Shown: piece after piece, positions 1-9,486 of the stretch
Layout of the letters: each line of letters starts with the position of its first letter
Numbering within the stretch: position 1 is the stretch's first letter
DNA from: JAHCHG01 sp965214585
GTDB lineage: Bacteria; Acidobacteriota; Blastocatellia; Pyrinomonadales; Pyrinomonadaceae
DNA length: 64,000 nucleotides
Direction of reading: 5' to 3'
NCBI GenBank assembly: GCA_965214585.1
Contig: OZ243957.1
Coordinates: forward strand, 2,232,001 to 2,296,000
Translations under genes and position numbers: made by a program
Notes under the pieces: generated by a model
The model's input: only the letters and a program-made list of their open reading frames with translations
Told to the model about the DNA's origin: nothing
The model's database searches: none

Positions 1-73
1 CAAAAAATTTCAAAGTTAAAATTTAACTTTGGTTCGATCAACCGTAAGTTCGCCGATTTATTCAATCAGTTTG

Positions 74-143
74 ATTGAAGCCTGTGCATAATTAAATGCT
101 TTGTCTTTATCGCTATGCGACTGAATTATGCACAGGCTTCAAT
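74..143. repeat. Intergenic palindrome, 20-nt perfect arms
   Basis: Arms at 74-93 and 124-143 are exact reverse complements, starting ATTGAAGCCTGTGCATAATT, with a 30-nt loop. There is no U-tract typical of a terminator. The rest of 1-232 shows no credible gene. I found no second copy of this palindrome in the window. Confidence 0.75.
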
Positions 144-232
144 TATATAAAGTCTTCATTCAATTTGCAGAGTGGTAATATAGAAACGTGATTTTAGGCA
201 TTCCCGATATATACTTATTTTTGTGTGAGTGC

Positions 233-1426
233 CTAACGTAAAGGCGGACGAACCCCGCCTTCTTCGTAAATTTTTCGACCTTTCCACGTTACGCCTTTTC
301 CGCCGGCGACTTTTATTGTCGAGTTTATTAAAATTGCAAGAAACACCAGCAAACCTAAGGGCGCGAGAAATGCGTAAGTTAAATTTCCCGACCATTTTTT
401 GTAAATTAAAATAAAAACGGCGATTTGCACAACGTAAATTAAAAAAAGCGGAATAAAAAGTGTAAACTGTCCAAAAATTAAAGCGGCAAAAGCAAAGAAA
501 ACGGGCAGAACTCCAAAAGTGAAAATCGAAAACGCACCGAAAACCGTTTTTGAAACGGAGAATTTCATTCCCGAAAAAAGATTTTTCGTGAAACCCGACC
601 AAATTTCGCCGAAACCGGAATACATTCTCGTTTCGATAAAATCGGGCGCATTGTCAATTCGCAATCTAAAGCCTTTTGATTTAATAATTTCCGCGAGCTT
701 CAAATCTTCGGCGACTTCCGATTTGACCGATTCAAAACCGCCGATCCCATTCAGCAATTTGCGCTTAAAAAGAAAGAAATTTCCGATGCCCATTGATTCC
801 TTGCGCTTAGGATCATTAACCCGATGAAGCGGCATCGCCAAAAGGCAGAACCAAGCGAAAACAGGCATAAAAAAGCGTTCCCAAAATGAACCGTAAACGA
901 TTTTCGGAATCAAAGTCAGCGCGTCGAAATCGTTTTTTTCAGCATAATAGATAACATTTTGCAAAGTTTCCGGCGCGAAAATTATGTCGGCATCGGTTGA
1001 AAGAATCCATTCGCCGCTTGCCTTTTCAAACGCCTGTTGAACGGCGTGCGGTTTGCCGAGCCAGTTTTTTGCGGGTTCGCGTCCTTCGATAATTTTAAGG
1101 TTTGCATTAGGATTTTCGCTTTTTATTTTATTGAGAATTTCACTTGTGCCGTCGGTTGAACGGTCATTTAAAACGATCAGTTCAAAGTTTTTGTATGTTT
1201 GCGAGAGCATCGAAGTTACGCTTTTTTCTAAAACTCTACCCGCTTCGTTTCGCGCCGGAACTAAAATTGAAATGAAAGGGGTTTTGCTCGATTCGAGATT
1301 TTTATTTAACTTCAGCGGAATCTGTTTTTTTAAGCAGTAGAATGTCCAGACGAAAGCTGCAAACCAAAGCCCGACGAGCGACCACGCGAAGGCGTTTAAA
1401 AAATTTATAAAATTAATTTCGGGCAT
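233..1426 (-). CDS. Membrane-anchored family 2 glycosyltransferase
   Basis: A 397-residue GT-A fold glycosyltransferase. A hydrophobic segment at about residues 10-31 precedes the catalytic domain, which opens with ISILVPARNEAGRV near residue 52. STDADIIF near residue 145 supplies the metal-binding DxD-like motif and VAEDLKL the later acidic motif. Two or three further membrane helices lie between about residues 297 and 390. The architecture matches GT2 enzymes that glycosylate lipid or carotenoid acceptors at the inner face of the membrane, but the acceptor cannot be read from sequence. It is a single gene on the minus strand, separated from the plus-strand ligase gene by a 144-bp palindromic element. 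Confidence 0.85.
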   Translation of the reverse strand: MPEINFINFLNAFAWSLVGLWFAAFVWTFYCLKKQIPLKLNKNLESSKTPFISILVPARNEAGRVLEKSVTSMLSQTYKNFELIVLNDRSTDGTSEILNKIKSENPNANLKIIEGREPAKNWLGKPHAVQQAFEKASGEWILSTDADIIFAPETLQNVIYYAEKNDFDALTLIPKIVYGSFWERFFMPVFAWFCLLAMPLHRVNDPKRKESMGIGNFFLFKRKLLNGIGGFESVKSEVAEDLKLAEIIKSKGFRLRIDNAPDFIETRMYSGFGEIWSGFTKNLFSGMKFSVSKTVFGAFSIFTFGVLPVFFAFAALIFGQFTLFIPLFLIYVVQIAVFILIYKKWSGNLTYAFLAPLGLLVFLAILINSTIKVAGGKGVTWKGRKIYEEGGVRPPLR

Positions 1427-1436
1427 AAAATTTCAC

Positions 1437-1580
1437 GGAATGCCGTCCAGCTTGGCGGCAATGAGCGCGAAGGCGCGAAAAAAATACGGCGAATTTTAAA
1501 GTTTTCCTGATACTTTGAAGTTCGCTCAACTTTGCTCAAATGCTCGACGCATTTGCTGCCGCCAAGATGGACGGCGTTCC
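1437..1580. repeat. 144-bp inverted-repeat element, family GGCGTTCC, copy 1
   Basis: The left arm reads GGAATGCCGTCCAGCTTGGC and the right arm ends GATGGACGGCGTTCC, its near-perfect reverse complement. The interior holds GCGCGAAGGCGCGAAA-type sequence. A second copy lies at 38756-38897 with the same arms and overall length. It occupies most of the 240-bp gap between divergent genes. Confidence 0.8.
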
Positions 1581-1666
1581 GGTTGCCGGATTTTTGACAA
1601 CTTTAATTTTTGCAAATTACGCATAAATTGTTAATATAAATCAACTTAAAATACAAATAAAATATT

Positions 1667-3256
1667 ATGAACTACGGTGCTACCATTTTAAATTTAGCTT
1701 CGATTATAGAACATCACGCCGGAGTTACGCCCGAAACCGAGGCGGTTGTTTGGCAAAATGTTCGATTAACTTACGGGCAATTGAACGCTTTGTCGAATCA
1801 AGTGGCGAACGCTCTGCGCGAAATGAAGATCGGCGCGGGCGATAAAGTCGCGCTTTCGTGTCCGAATCTGCCGTATTTTCCGATCGTTTATTACGGAATT
1901 CTGAAAGCGGGCGCGGCTGTCGTGCCTTTGAATATTTTGATTCAGCCGCGCGAAGTCGCTTATTATTTGAATGATTCGGACGCAAAGGCGGTTTTTGTTT
2001 TTGAAGGAACTGACGAACTGCCGATGGCAGAACGGGTTAAGGCGGGATTTGACGAGGTTAAAAATTGCGAGCATTTGATCGTAATGATGAAAAATCAAAC
2101 CGCGCCGAGTCCGTTTGGCGAACACAAAACTTTGTCGGAAATCACTTTCGAGCAGAGCGTAGAATTTGAAACTTGCCCGACAAATCCAAACGATACCTGC
2201 GCGATTCTTTATACTTCCGGCACGACGGGACAGCCGAAGGGCGCGGAACTCAGCCATTTGAATATTTTTATGAACGCCGTCGCGTGTTTTAATCTGCACG
2301 TTCCCGCGCTCGATTATACGGACGGCGTGCAGAAAACTTGTCTGATAACTCTGCCGCTTTTTCACACGACGGGACAGACGGCGCAGATGAACGCGCAGAT
2401 GTTTGCCGGACATCGGATAGTTTTGCTGCCGCGTTTTGAGGCGAAAACGACTCTGGAAACTTTTCGGGACGAGAAAATAAATTTCTGGACGGGCGTTCCG
2501 ACGATGTATTGGGCGATCTTGAAATATCTGGAAGAAAACGAAATTGATGTCGCGCCTTTTGCGGAAAATTTGCAAATCGCAAGTTCCGGCGGCGCACCGA
2601 TGCCGGTTGAGATTATGAAGGAATTTCAGGAACTTTTCGGATGCCGAATTCTCGAAGGCTACGGACTTTCGGAAACTTCGCCGGTTGCGACCTTTAATCA
2701 TCCGCAAGTTGAAGGCACGCCCGGAACTGTCGGTCAGGCGATCTTCGGTGTGCAGGTCAAATGCGTTGACGAAAACGATGTGGAAGTTCCGGCGGGCGAG
2801 CCGGGCGAAGTCGTCATTCGCGGGCATAACGTGATGAAAGGTTATTACAAACGTCCCGAAGCGACAGCCGAAGCGTTCAAAAACGGTTGGTTTCATTCGG
2901 GCGACATCGGAATTATGGACGAAAACGGCGTTCTTTCAATTGTTGACCGCAAAAAAGATATGATTTTACGCGGCGGCTACAACGTCTATCCGCGCGAACT
3001 CGAAGAAGTAATTATGACGCATCCGGCGGTTTCCCTCGTCGCCGTTCTCGGCGTTCCCGATGACCGTCTGGGCGAAGAAGTAAAAGCGTTTATCGTCAAA
3101 AAGAAAAATGCGGAAATTACCGAAGAGGAAATGATCGCTTGGTGCAAAAAAGAAATCGCGCCCTACAAATATCCGCGCCAAGTCGAATTCCGCGAAGAAC
3201 TTCCCGTCGGCGGAACGGGCAAGGTTTTGAAAAGACAGTTGAAGGAAGAAATTTAA
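1667..3256 (+). CDS. Long-chain fatty acid--CoA ligase (AMP-forming)
   Basis: A 529-residue ANL-superfamily adenylate-forming enzyme, cytosolic or peripheral to the membrane. It activates a carboxylic acid with ATP and transfers the acyl group to CoA. TSGTTGQPKGAELSH (about residue 183) is the AMP-binding P-loop, YGLSETSP (about 333) is motif A5, GWFHSGDIG (about 409) is A7, DRKKDMILRGGYNVYP (about 429) is the hinge, and GTGKVLKRQL near the C-terminus carries the catalytic lysine of A10. Length is normal for the family. Medium- or long-chain fatty acid is the likely substrate, but aryl or other acids cannot be excluded. No neighbouring beta-oxidation gene is present. Confidence 0.9.
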   Translation: MNYGATILNLASIIEHHAGVTPETEAVVWQNVRLTYGQLNALSNQVANALREMKIGAGDKVALSCPNLPYFPIVYYGILKAGAAVVPLNILIQPREVAYYLNDSDAKAVFVFEGTDELPMAERVKAGFDEVKNCEHLIVMMKNQTAPSPFGEHKTLSEITFEQSVEFETCPTNPNDTCAILYTSGTTGQPKGAELSHLNIFMNAVACFNLHVPALDYTDGVQKTCLITLPLFHTTGQTAQMNAQMFAGHRIVLLPRFEAKTTLETFRDEKINFWTGVPTMYWAILKYLEENEIDVAPFAENLQIASSGGAPMPVEIMKEFQELFGCRILEGYGLSETSPVATFNHPQVEGTPGTVGQAIFGVQVKCVDENDVEVPAGEPGEVVIRGHNVMKGYYKRPEATAEAFKNGWFHSGDIGIMDENGVLSIVDRKKDMILRGGYNVYPRELEEVIMTHPAVSLVAVLGVPDDRLGEEVKAFIVKKKNAEITEEEMIAWCKKEIAPYKYPRQVEFREELPVGGTGKVLKRQLKEEI

Positions 3257-3270
3257 GTTGAGATTATTCA

Positions 3271-3418
3271 AAGAGGCGGAAACGAGGGCAGTAATGGAGG
3301 GTGCTGTTTATAAGTCAAAAAGTTTATCAATAACCGACATTTTTAAACTTTTTTTTAAATCCGACAAACTTCTACTCAATCAGCACCCTCCATAACTGTC
3401 GGGTTTCTGCCTTTTTAT
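3271..3418. repeat. 148-bp inverted-repeat element, family GGAGGGTGCTG, copy 1
   Basis: The left arm contains GGCGGAAAC, GGCAGTAATGG and AGGGTGCTGTTT. The right arm contains the complementary CAGCACCCTCCAT, ACTGTCGGGTTTC and TGCC. The same arms recur at 57785-57919. It lies directly after the ligase stop and may also act as its transcription terminator, because the right arm ends in CTTTTTATT. Confidence 0.75.
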
Positions 3419-3482
3419 TGCAGTCGGGCGAACTTTACGGTAAAATCTTTTTTTATCAAAACAATCAAAAAGGGGAAGAATT

Positions 3483-5900
3483 ATGTATTATCGTTTTGCC
3501 GCCGCGTTTACCGCTTTAGTTTTATTAGGAATTTTCTTTTTATCATCAACTTGGACGACAGACACGGTTTCGGCTTTGCCGAGTGATTTTGTGGATGAAA
3601 CGGTGGCGAATATTGCCGCGCCGACGGGACTTGCTTTTACGCCGGACGGAAGGCTTTTGATTACGACGCAGTTCGGTTTGGTGCAGGTTTATCAAGACGG
3701 CGCACTCGTTACGCCGCCCGCCGTTAATTTAAATTCCAGACTTTGCACGAACAGCGAGCGCGGACTTCTCGGCATTGCCGTTGATCCGAGTTTTGCTGCG
3801 AATCGTTACATATATCTTTTCTACACTTTTAATAAAAACGACACTTGTCCGACCGGACAACCGACGAATCCGAACAATCCGGTCAACCGCGTTTCGCGTT
3901 TCGTGCTTGCCGACGACAACACGATTGACACAGGAACTGAGTTGATCTTGATTGACAACATTCATTCGCCGAACGGCAATCACAACGGCGGCGATCTGCA
4001 TTTCGGCAAAGACGGACTGCTTTATATTTCCGTCGGCGACGGCGGTGCGGATTACGCTGGAGGCGGCAGTGCGGGCGGAAATGACGCGGCGCGTGACAAG
4101 CACGTTCTTTTGGGAAAAATTTTGCGAATCACCAAAGACGGTGCGATTCCCGCCGGAAATCCGTATCAGGGCGCGAACAGCGGACGCTGTAACGTAACGG
4201 GAATCACAACCGACGGCGATTGGTGTCGGGAAACTTTTGCGAGCGGTTTGCGAAATCCGTTTCGCTTTGCGTTTGATCCGAACGCGGCGGTTACGAGATT
4301 TTTTATCAACGATGTCGGGCAGAACGCTTGGGAAGAAATTGACGAAGGAATCGCCGGCGCGGATTACGGCTGGAACATCCGCGAAGGGCATTGCGCCAAC
4401 GGTTCGACGACAAATTGCGGAACTCCGCCGCCGGGCTTGACCAATCCGATCTTCGACTATCAGCACGGAACTTGCGCCGTCGGCAACATCAGAGGAAATT
4501 CGATCACGGGCGGCGCGTTCGTTCCCGCCGGCGTTTGGTCGGCGCAATACGACCAATCATATCTTTTCGGCGAATACGTCTGCGGAAAAATTTTCAGAAT
4601 CACGCCGAACGGAAGCGGCGGTTATACGGCAAGCGAATTTACGACGGGACTCGGCGCGGGCGCACCCGTGACGATGATCTTCGGACCGTATCAGAACACG
4701 CAGGCACTTTATTACACGAGCTACACGGGCGGCGGACAAATTCGCCGAATTCGTTTTACCGGAACGGCGAACCGCAATCCGACGGCTTCAGCAACGGCAA
4801 ATCCGACGACGGGAAATGCACCTCTAAACGTAAATTTCGACGCTTCGGCGAGCAGCGATCCCGACAACGACGCTTTGACTTTCGCTTGGGATTTCGGCGA
4901 CGGAACGAGCGGAACGGGCGCGACTCCAAATCATACTTATCAGACAAACGGAACTTATACGGCAGTTGTTACGGTCAGCGACGGGCGCAATGGAACAGAC
5001 ACGGCAAGCGTGCAGATTCAGGTCGGAAACACCGCGCCGCAGCCGACGATCACTTCGCCGACGACGAGCCAATTATTTCGCGTCGGCGAAACGATAACTT
5101 TGACGGGAAGCGCAACCGACGCGCAGGACGGGAATTTGCCGAACAGCAGTTTGAGTTGGCAGGTTATTCTGCATCACAACAACGATCACACGCATCCGTT
5201 TGTGCCGCCGACAACTGGAAACAATATAACTTTCACCGCGCCTCCGCCCGAAGATTTGGCGGCGGCAACGGGAAGTTTTCTCGAAATTCGTCTGACGGCA
5301 ACCGATTCAAATAATCTCAGCACGACGATTGTGCAGAATTTTCAGCCGCGCAAAACCAATATTACATTGGCGACACAGCCCGCCGGATTAAATTTGAATG
5401 TAAATAATACCGATGTTTCAGGCGGCACGACCTTTGTTTCGTGGGACGGTTACGAGCTAAACGTTAACGCGCCGAATCAAACCGTCAATAATCAGCGATA
5501 CGGTTTTGTTTCTTGGTCGGACGGCGGTGCGCGTTCGCACACAATCGTTACTCCGGCGACAGCCGCAACTTACACCGCGACATTTGAACTTCTCGCGCCA
5601 ACCGCCGCTTCGGTAACAATCGGCGGGCGCGTTCTGACGAAAAGCGGACGCGGAATCAGCAGAGCGATTGTCACAATGATTGACGCACAGGGCGCAACGC
5701 GCTCGGCTGTTACAAATCAATTCGGCTACTATCGTTTGGCGGACGTTTCGCCCGGCGAAACTTACACTTTGAGCGTAAAAGCGAAACGCTACAAATTTGC
5801 ACAAAATACGCAAACTCTGACAGTTTCGCAAGCCGTCGGTAATATAAATTTCGTTGCCGAAGATTCAAACGCAACGAACAGAACGCTCAGAAAACCGTAG
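3483..5900 (+). CDS. Secreted PQQ-type sugar (glucose/sorbosone) dehydrogenase with PKD domain
   Basis: An 805-residue exported protein. A signal peptide with a hydrophobic core at residues 7-20 is followed by a six-bladed glucose/sorbosone dehydrogenase-type propeller. Typical motifs are PTGLAFTPDGRLLITT, HNGGDLHFGKDGLLYISVGD and GLRNPFRFAFDP. A PKD domain (about residues 430-515, FAWDFGDG) and an immunoglobulin-like linker follow. The last 80 residues form a carboxypeptidase-regulatory-like domain (GRVLTKSGRGISRAIV, TNQFGYYRL) shared with the proteins at 32621 and 52642. The family oxidises aldoses outside the cytoplasm with PQQ. PQQ use and the substrate here are inferred. AGGGGAAG upstream is a good ribosome binding site. 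Confidence 0.85.
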   Translation: MYYRFAAAFTALVLLGIFFLSSTWTTDTVSALPSDFVDETVANIAAPTGLAFTPDGRLLITTQFGLVQVYQDGALVTPPAVNLNSRLCTNSERGLLGIAVDPSFAANRYIYLFYTFNKNDTCPTGQPTNPNNPVNRVSRFVLADDNTIDTGTELILIDNIHSPNGNHNGGDLHFGKDGLLYISVGDGGADYAGGGSAGGNDAARDKHVLLGKILRITKDGAIPAGNPYQGANSGRCNVTGITTDGDWCRETFASGLRNPFRFAFDPNAAVTRFFINDVGQNAWEEIDEGIAGADYGWNIREGHCANGSTTNCGTPPPGLTNPIFDYQHGTCAVGNIRGNSITGGAFVPAGVWSAQYDQSYLFGEYVCGKIFRITPNGSGGYTASEFTTGLGAGAPVTMIFGPYQNTQALYYTSYTGGGQIRRIRFTGTANRNPTASATANPTTGNAPLNVNFDASASSDPDNDALTFAWDFGDGTSGTGATPNHTYQTNGTYTAVVTVSDGRNGTDTASVQIQVGNTAPQPTITSPTTSQLFRVGETITLTGSATDAQDGNLPNSSLSWQVILHHNNDHTHPFVPPTTGNNITFTAPPPEDLAAATGSFLEIRLTATDSNNLSTTIVQNFQPRKTNITLATQPAGLNLNVNNTDVSGGTTFVSWDGYELNVNAPNQTVNNQRYGFVSWSDGGARSHTIVTPATAATYTATFELLAPTAASVTIGGRVLTKSGRGISRAIVTMIDAQGATRSAVTNQFGYYRLADVSPGETYTLSVKAKRYKFAQNTQTLTVSQAVGNINFVAEDSNATNRTLRKP

Positions 5901-5910
5901 TGAATTTCGT

Positions 5911-6162
5911 ATGAAAGTAGATGTTTTATTTTTCGGCGCGACAGCCGATTCGGTTGGCGAAAGGGAAGTTAAAATCTCTTTTGATGAAAAAGTTACGGCT
6001 GAAAAAGCCTTCGCGCAAATTCTGGAAAATTATCCGAATCTGGAAAAGAATCACGGCAGAAAATCTCTGCTTTTTTCGGTTAATCAGGAATATGCAGACG
6101 GCGATGAAATAATCGAAAACGGCGATGAACTGGCTGTTTTTACGGCAGTTTCAGGCGGTTGA
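5911..6162 (+). CDS. moaD: Molybdopterin synthase sulfur carrier subunit MoaD
   Basis: An 83-residue ubiquitin-fold protein starting MKVDVLFFGATADSVG and ending in Gly-Gly, the site thiocarboxylated by MoeB. It donates sulfur to precursor Z within the MoaD-MoaE heterotetramer. The start at 5911 is chosen because an upstream start at 5854 would lie inside the dehydrogenase gene and adds a non-conserved stretch. It is followed after one base by an unknown membrane-anchored gene and then moaE, so the three probably form one transcript. Confidence 0.93.
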   Translation: MKVDVLFFGATADSVGEREVKISFDEKVTAEKAFAQILENYPNLEKNHGRKSLLFSVNQEYADGDEIIENGDELAVFTAVSGG

Positions 6163-6163
6163 T

Positions 6164-7027
6164 ATGAAAATAAAAATTGCTTTTTTTGCTGTTTTGTTGA
6201 TTGTGGGAGTTATAGTTTTTAGTTTGACAACTTCGAGAAATGATTTGTCCATTTCAAATCAAAATTACGAAATAAAGGAAATGCCTTTTTCATACGACCG
6301 GAAAGATTTCGGCAAAGTGGAAAGGAAAAATTATCCAAAAGTAAACGCTGAATCGGAAGATGTCGAAACCAGATTTCCTGTTGATCTGCCTGCTCATTCG
6401 TGCTTTGAACTTGAAGACAAAAAGAAATTTTACGCTTACGAAAAAGGCGCGAGATATTTTTCGCCGTCGTATAGTTTTATTTGCTTTATTCCAATTGCGG
6501 ACGAATCGGAGAAAGATTTTGCAAAAGCGTATCCGAATTTCAGCAAAGCCGTTGAAAAAATGGAAAAGTTAATTCGCTCAAAGCCCGAAAAACTTGAACA
6601 ATTCAAAAATATCATTGATGTTCCATATAATAATTCCGGCTGGTCTTTGACGAGTAAAGTTCAATATCTGGACTACAAATCAATTGCCGGAGTTTCGCTT
6701 TTAACTCAATATACTCAAGAATTAACTCCTAATTTGCTGAATAATGAAGAACTGACATTTAATTTTCAAGGCTTGACCAAAGATAAAAAATTCTATGTCG
6801 CCGCCCGTTTTGCAATAACTCACCCCGATTTGCCGAAAGGCATTGATTTTACCGATAGTGCTATACAAAAAAACGCTTATTCTCAACCGACACTTGAGGA
6901 AGTTGGAAAAGCCGTTTCCGCATATTTGAAAAGAGAACAAGAAAAAGCGGAAAAATTTGATGAAAATACATTTGAGCCTTCAATGGGAAATCTCAAAAAA
7001 ATTATAAAATCCATCTCAGTAGAATAA
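6164..7027 (+). CDS. Membrane-anchored protein of unknown function between moaD and moaE
   Basis: I do not recognise this 287-residue protein. Residues 1-22 (MKIKIAFFAVLLIVGVIVFS) form one uncleaved-looking membrane anchor or a signal peptide without a lipobox. The remainder is charged and should lie outside the membrane. Codons start one base after the moaD stop, and the stop TAATG overlaps the moaE start by one base, so it is translationally coupled to both. An in-frame start at 6125 would overlap moaD and put residues before the hydrophobic core, so 6164 is preferred. Position implies co-expression with molybdopterin synthase, but no catalytic motif supports a role in it. Confidence 0.8.
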   Translation: MKIKIAFFAVLLIVGVIVFSLTTSRNDLSISNQNYEIKEMPFSYDRKDFGKVERKNYPKVNAESEDVETRFPVDLPAHSCFELEDKKKFYAYEKGARYFSPSYSFICFIPIADESEKDFAKAYPNFSKAVEKMEKLIRSKPEKLEQFKNIIDVPYNNSGWSLTSKVQYLDYKSIAGVSLLTQYTQELTPNLLNNEELTFNFQGLTKDKKFYVAARFAITHPDLPKGIDFTDSAIQKNAYSQPTLEEVGKAVSAYLKREQEKAEKFDENTFEPSMGNLKKIIKSISVE

Positions 7028-7452
7028 TGAACGACTTTTTTGAAATCACCGAAAAACCTCTGGACATCGGCGAAATCGCGCGGCGCGTAGTTTTGCCAAA
7101 ATGCGGCGCGACTGTAACTTTAGACGGCTATGTTCGGCAATTTACGAAAGGGCGCGAAACGGAATATCTCGTTTATGAAGCGTATCAGCCGATGGCTTTG
7201 AAGGAGTTGGAAAAGTTGATTCGGCGGGCGCACGAGGAATTTGAAATCGCCAATGTCGGAATCGTTCACCGTTTGGGGAAATTGGAGATCGGCGAAACGA
7301 GCGTCGTCATTTCGGTTTCCGCCGCACACCGCCGCGCCGCTTTTGCGGCTTGCGAATGGTTGATAAAAGAATTAAAGCGAACTGTTCCGATTTGGAAAAA
7401 GGAAGTTTACGCGGACGGGGAAGTTTGGGTTGAAGGAGAAAATTCCGCTTGA
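7027..7452 (+). CDS. moaE: Molybdopterin synthase catalytic subunit MoaE
   Basis: A 141-residue large subunit of molybdopterin synthase, which converts cyclic pyranopterin monophosphate to molybdopterin using the MoaD thiocarboxylate. Family motifs are clear: GYVRQFTKGRETEYLVYEAY, HRLGKLEIGETSVVISVSA, AHRRAAFAAC and VPIWKKE, the last containing the active-site lysines. Its start overlaps the stop of the preceding gene by one base. Downstream (7453-7610) there is only CTTCGTG/CACGAAG-type repeat sequence before the convergent pyruvate kinase gene. Confidence 0.95.
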   Translation: MNDFFEITEKPLDIGEIARRVVLPKCGATVTLDGYVRQFTKGRETEYLVYEAYQPMALKELEKLIRRAHEEFEIANVGIVHRLGKLEIGETSVVISVSAAHRRAAFAACEWLIKELKRTVPIWKKEVYADGEVWVEGENSA

Positions 7453-7610
7453 ATTATCCGAGAGTCTGTTTTATTTAACCGCGAAGCAGCACGAAGTTTT
7501 TTATTTGTCTGTTGAGTTTCGCAGTTTTTTATGTGCCGATTTTTAGAACAATTTAGACTAACTTTTTTCTTACTTCGTGAAATCTTCGAGTTCCTTCGTG
7601 GTTTATTTTT

Positions 7611-9059
7611 TTATTTCCGAGGCATATCTTCGCCGATTGTCCAGACGACAACCGAACTGGAAAGTCCCAAGCCCGAAAGCCGACCAGCCATCATTACGAT
7701 TGTTTCTCCCTTTTCGACCTCTCCGTTGGCAAGCAAGGTTTCTTCGCCTTTTTTCAACAATTCTTCGGTTGAATCGGGCAATTCCTGATAAAAAGGCGAA
7801 ACGCCCCAGATCAAAGCCAGTTGGTTTCTGGCTCGTTTTGAAGTCGTCAAGGCAAATGTCCTTAAACCCGAACGAAACGACGAAAGCCGACGCGCCATCA
7901 AACCCGATTCGGTGAAAACGCCGATTTTTTCCGTTTCAATTTCTTTGGCGCAGGAAGCGGCGGCTTTGCAAAGTCCCTGCGAAGTGCGTCCCGAAGGCTT
8001 TTGAGAAAATTTTATCGGTTTTCTGAGTTTGCTCGTCTGCGGATTTTCCGCCGAATTTATAATTCTCGCCATCGTTGCCACGCTTTGGACGGCGTAATTA
8101 CCGGCGGCGGTTTCAGCCGAAAGCATCAGCGCGTCCGTTCCGTCCCAGACGGCATTTGCCACGTCCGACGCTTCGGCGCGTGTCGGACGCGGATTATCAA
8201 CCATTGACTGCAGCATCTGAGTTGCCGTAATTACAAATTTATCGCCCGCGATTGATTCGCGGATAATTCTTTTTTGATAAACCGGCACGAGTTCGACGCT
8301 CGTTTCCACGCCCAAATCTCCGCGTGCGACCATCAAACCGTCCGTCGCTTTGATGATCGCTTCGAGATTTTCAATCGCTTCCGCTTTTTCGATCTTCGCC
8401 ACAAGCAGAGCGCGTCCGAATTCGCGTTTATTTTTCGCTTTTATAATGTCTTTAACTTCCGTGCAGTCTTCCGCTTTTCGCACGAATGAGAGCGCGATAT
8501 AATCAACATCGTTTTCCAAAGCCCAATCCAAATCCTCGCGGTCTTTTTCCGTCAAACTCGGAATCGGCAGTTTCGTATTCGGCAGATTTATGCCTTTGCT
8601 TTCATACAGCAAACCGCCCGAAATTATTTCGCAAACGACATCGGTTTCGTTTTTATGAAGAACTTTCAGTTCCAGCGAACCGTCGTCAAGCAAGATCGGC
8701 GCACCGATCTCGACAACGGCGGGAAGTTCGGCAAAAGTCGTCGCCACTTCCTTTTCCGTTCCCTTTATGTCGCGCGTCGTCAGCGTAAAAGTTTCGCCCG
8801 TTTCAAGCTGAACGGGCGTTTTATCCACAAGCGATCTTGTGCGGATTTTCGGACCCGAAAGATCAACCAAAATCGCCAGCGGTGCGCCTAAATTCGCCGC
8901 CGCCGCCCGCGCATTTGCTAAGGTTTTCTGGTGCTGCTCCTTTGTTCCGTGCGACATATTTATCCGCACGGCATTCGCGCCCGCTTTTATTAATTGTTCG
9001 ATTTTTTCCTGCGTGTCGGAAGACGGTCCGAGTGTCGCTAAAATTTTGGCTCTACGCAT
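7611..9059 (-). CDS. pyk: Pyruvate kinase
   Basis: A 482-residue cytosolic enzyme that transfers phosphate from phosphoenolpyruvate to ADP in the last glycolytic step. MRRAKILATLGPSSDTQEKI opens the TIM barrel. A beta-barrel B domain follows (LSGPKIRTRSL and after). VARGDLGVE and the stretch with DNPRPTRAEASDVANAVWDG are the diagnostic active-site and PROSITE regions. The C-terminal regulatory domain is present (residues about 350-482). Length is normal. It stands alone; enolase and phosphoglycerate mutase lie 13 and 18 kb away. Confidence 0.96.
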   Translation of the reverse strand: MRRAKILATLGPSSDTQEKIEQLIKAGANAVRINMSHGTKEQHQKTLANARAAAANLGAPLAILVDLSGPKIRTRSLVDKTPVQLETGETFTLTTRDIKGTEKEVATTFAELPAVVEIGAPILLDDGSLELKVLHKNETDVVCEIISGGLLYESKGINLPNTKLPIPSLTEKDREDLDWALENDVDYIALSFVRKAEDCTEVKDIIKAKNKREFGRALLVAKIEKAEAIENLEAIIKATDGLMVARGDLGVETSVELVPVYQKRIIRESIAGDKFVITATQMLQSMVDNPRPTRAEASDVANAVWDGTDALMLSAETAAGNYAVQSVATMARIINSAENPQTSKLRKPIKFSQKPSGRTSQGLCKAAASCAKEIETEKIGVFTESGLMARRLSSFRSGLRTFALTTSKRARNQLALIWGVSPFYQELPDSTEELLKKGEETLLANGEVEKGETIVMMAGRLSGLGLSSSVVVWTIGEDMPRK

Positions 9060-9073
9060 AAATGTTCTAAATA

Positions 9074-9486
9074 TTATTTTCTTAAAAGCGCACGAAAACC
9101 CGCTTGCTCAAAATGTTCATCGGCGGTCAGGGCTTCCGTAATTCCTCTTTCCCGCATAACGACGAATGAAATGCAGTCAACCAAACCCCATTCTTTATCA
9201 GTTCGGCTGCTGAAAAGTTCAAATGCTTCATCGTATAAGCTGTCATTTAATGAAATTATTTCGATATTCGGGTCTGATTCAAATCCGTTTAGCAAATTTA
9301 TTCCGAATTGCCTGTATTTGATTTTCGAGAGAGCATTTCCGATTTCTAGTAAAATTGCTTGAGTTGTAATTATATGAATATTTTCAGCTTTTACATATAA
9401 AGCAAGTTCTTTAGCCGATTGATGTGAAAAATCTTTTTTAGAAGACAGAGCAATTGCATAAAACTGTCTAAAAATAAACTATTCAT
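9074..9486 (-). pseudogene. PIN-domain (VapC-like) toxin with one-base frameshift
   Basis: Reading from ATG at 9486 gives MNSLFLDSF, the usual PIN start with its first Asp, then the frame is lost near 9459-9466. Shifting by one base restores YAIALSSKKDFSHQSAKEL and the rest of a PIN domain through DCISFVVMRE, ALTADEHFEQAGF and the end at 9074. A single missing base around codon 8 explains this. The start overlaps the antitoxin stop by 8 nt, as in a normal toxin-antitoxin operon. Intact VapC proteins cleave RNA. This copy should be inactive unless it is a base-calling error. Confidence 0.8.

Noticed and set aside
156..602. 148-codon minus-strand frame at the left edge
   Set aside because: It lies in another phase of the glycosyltransferase gene and is rich in Phe, Arg and Cys.
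1766..2896. Long minus-strand frame of 376 codons opposite the acyl-CoA ligase
   Set aside because: It is antisense to a gene with clear motifs, is Arg/Phe-rich without domains, and reflects codon bias of the true gene.
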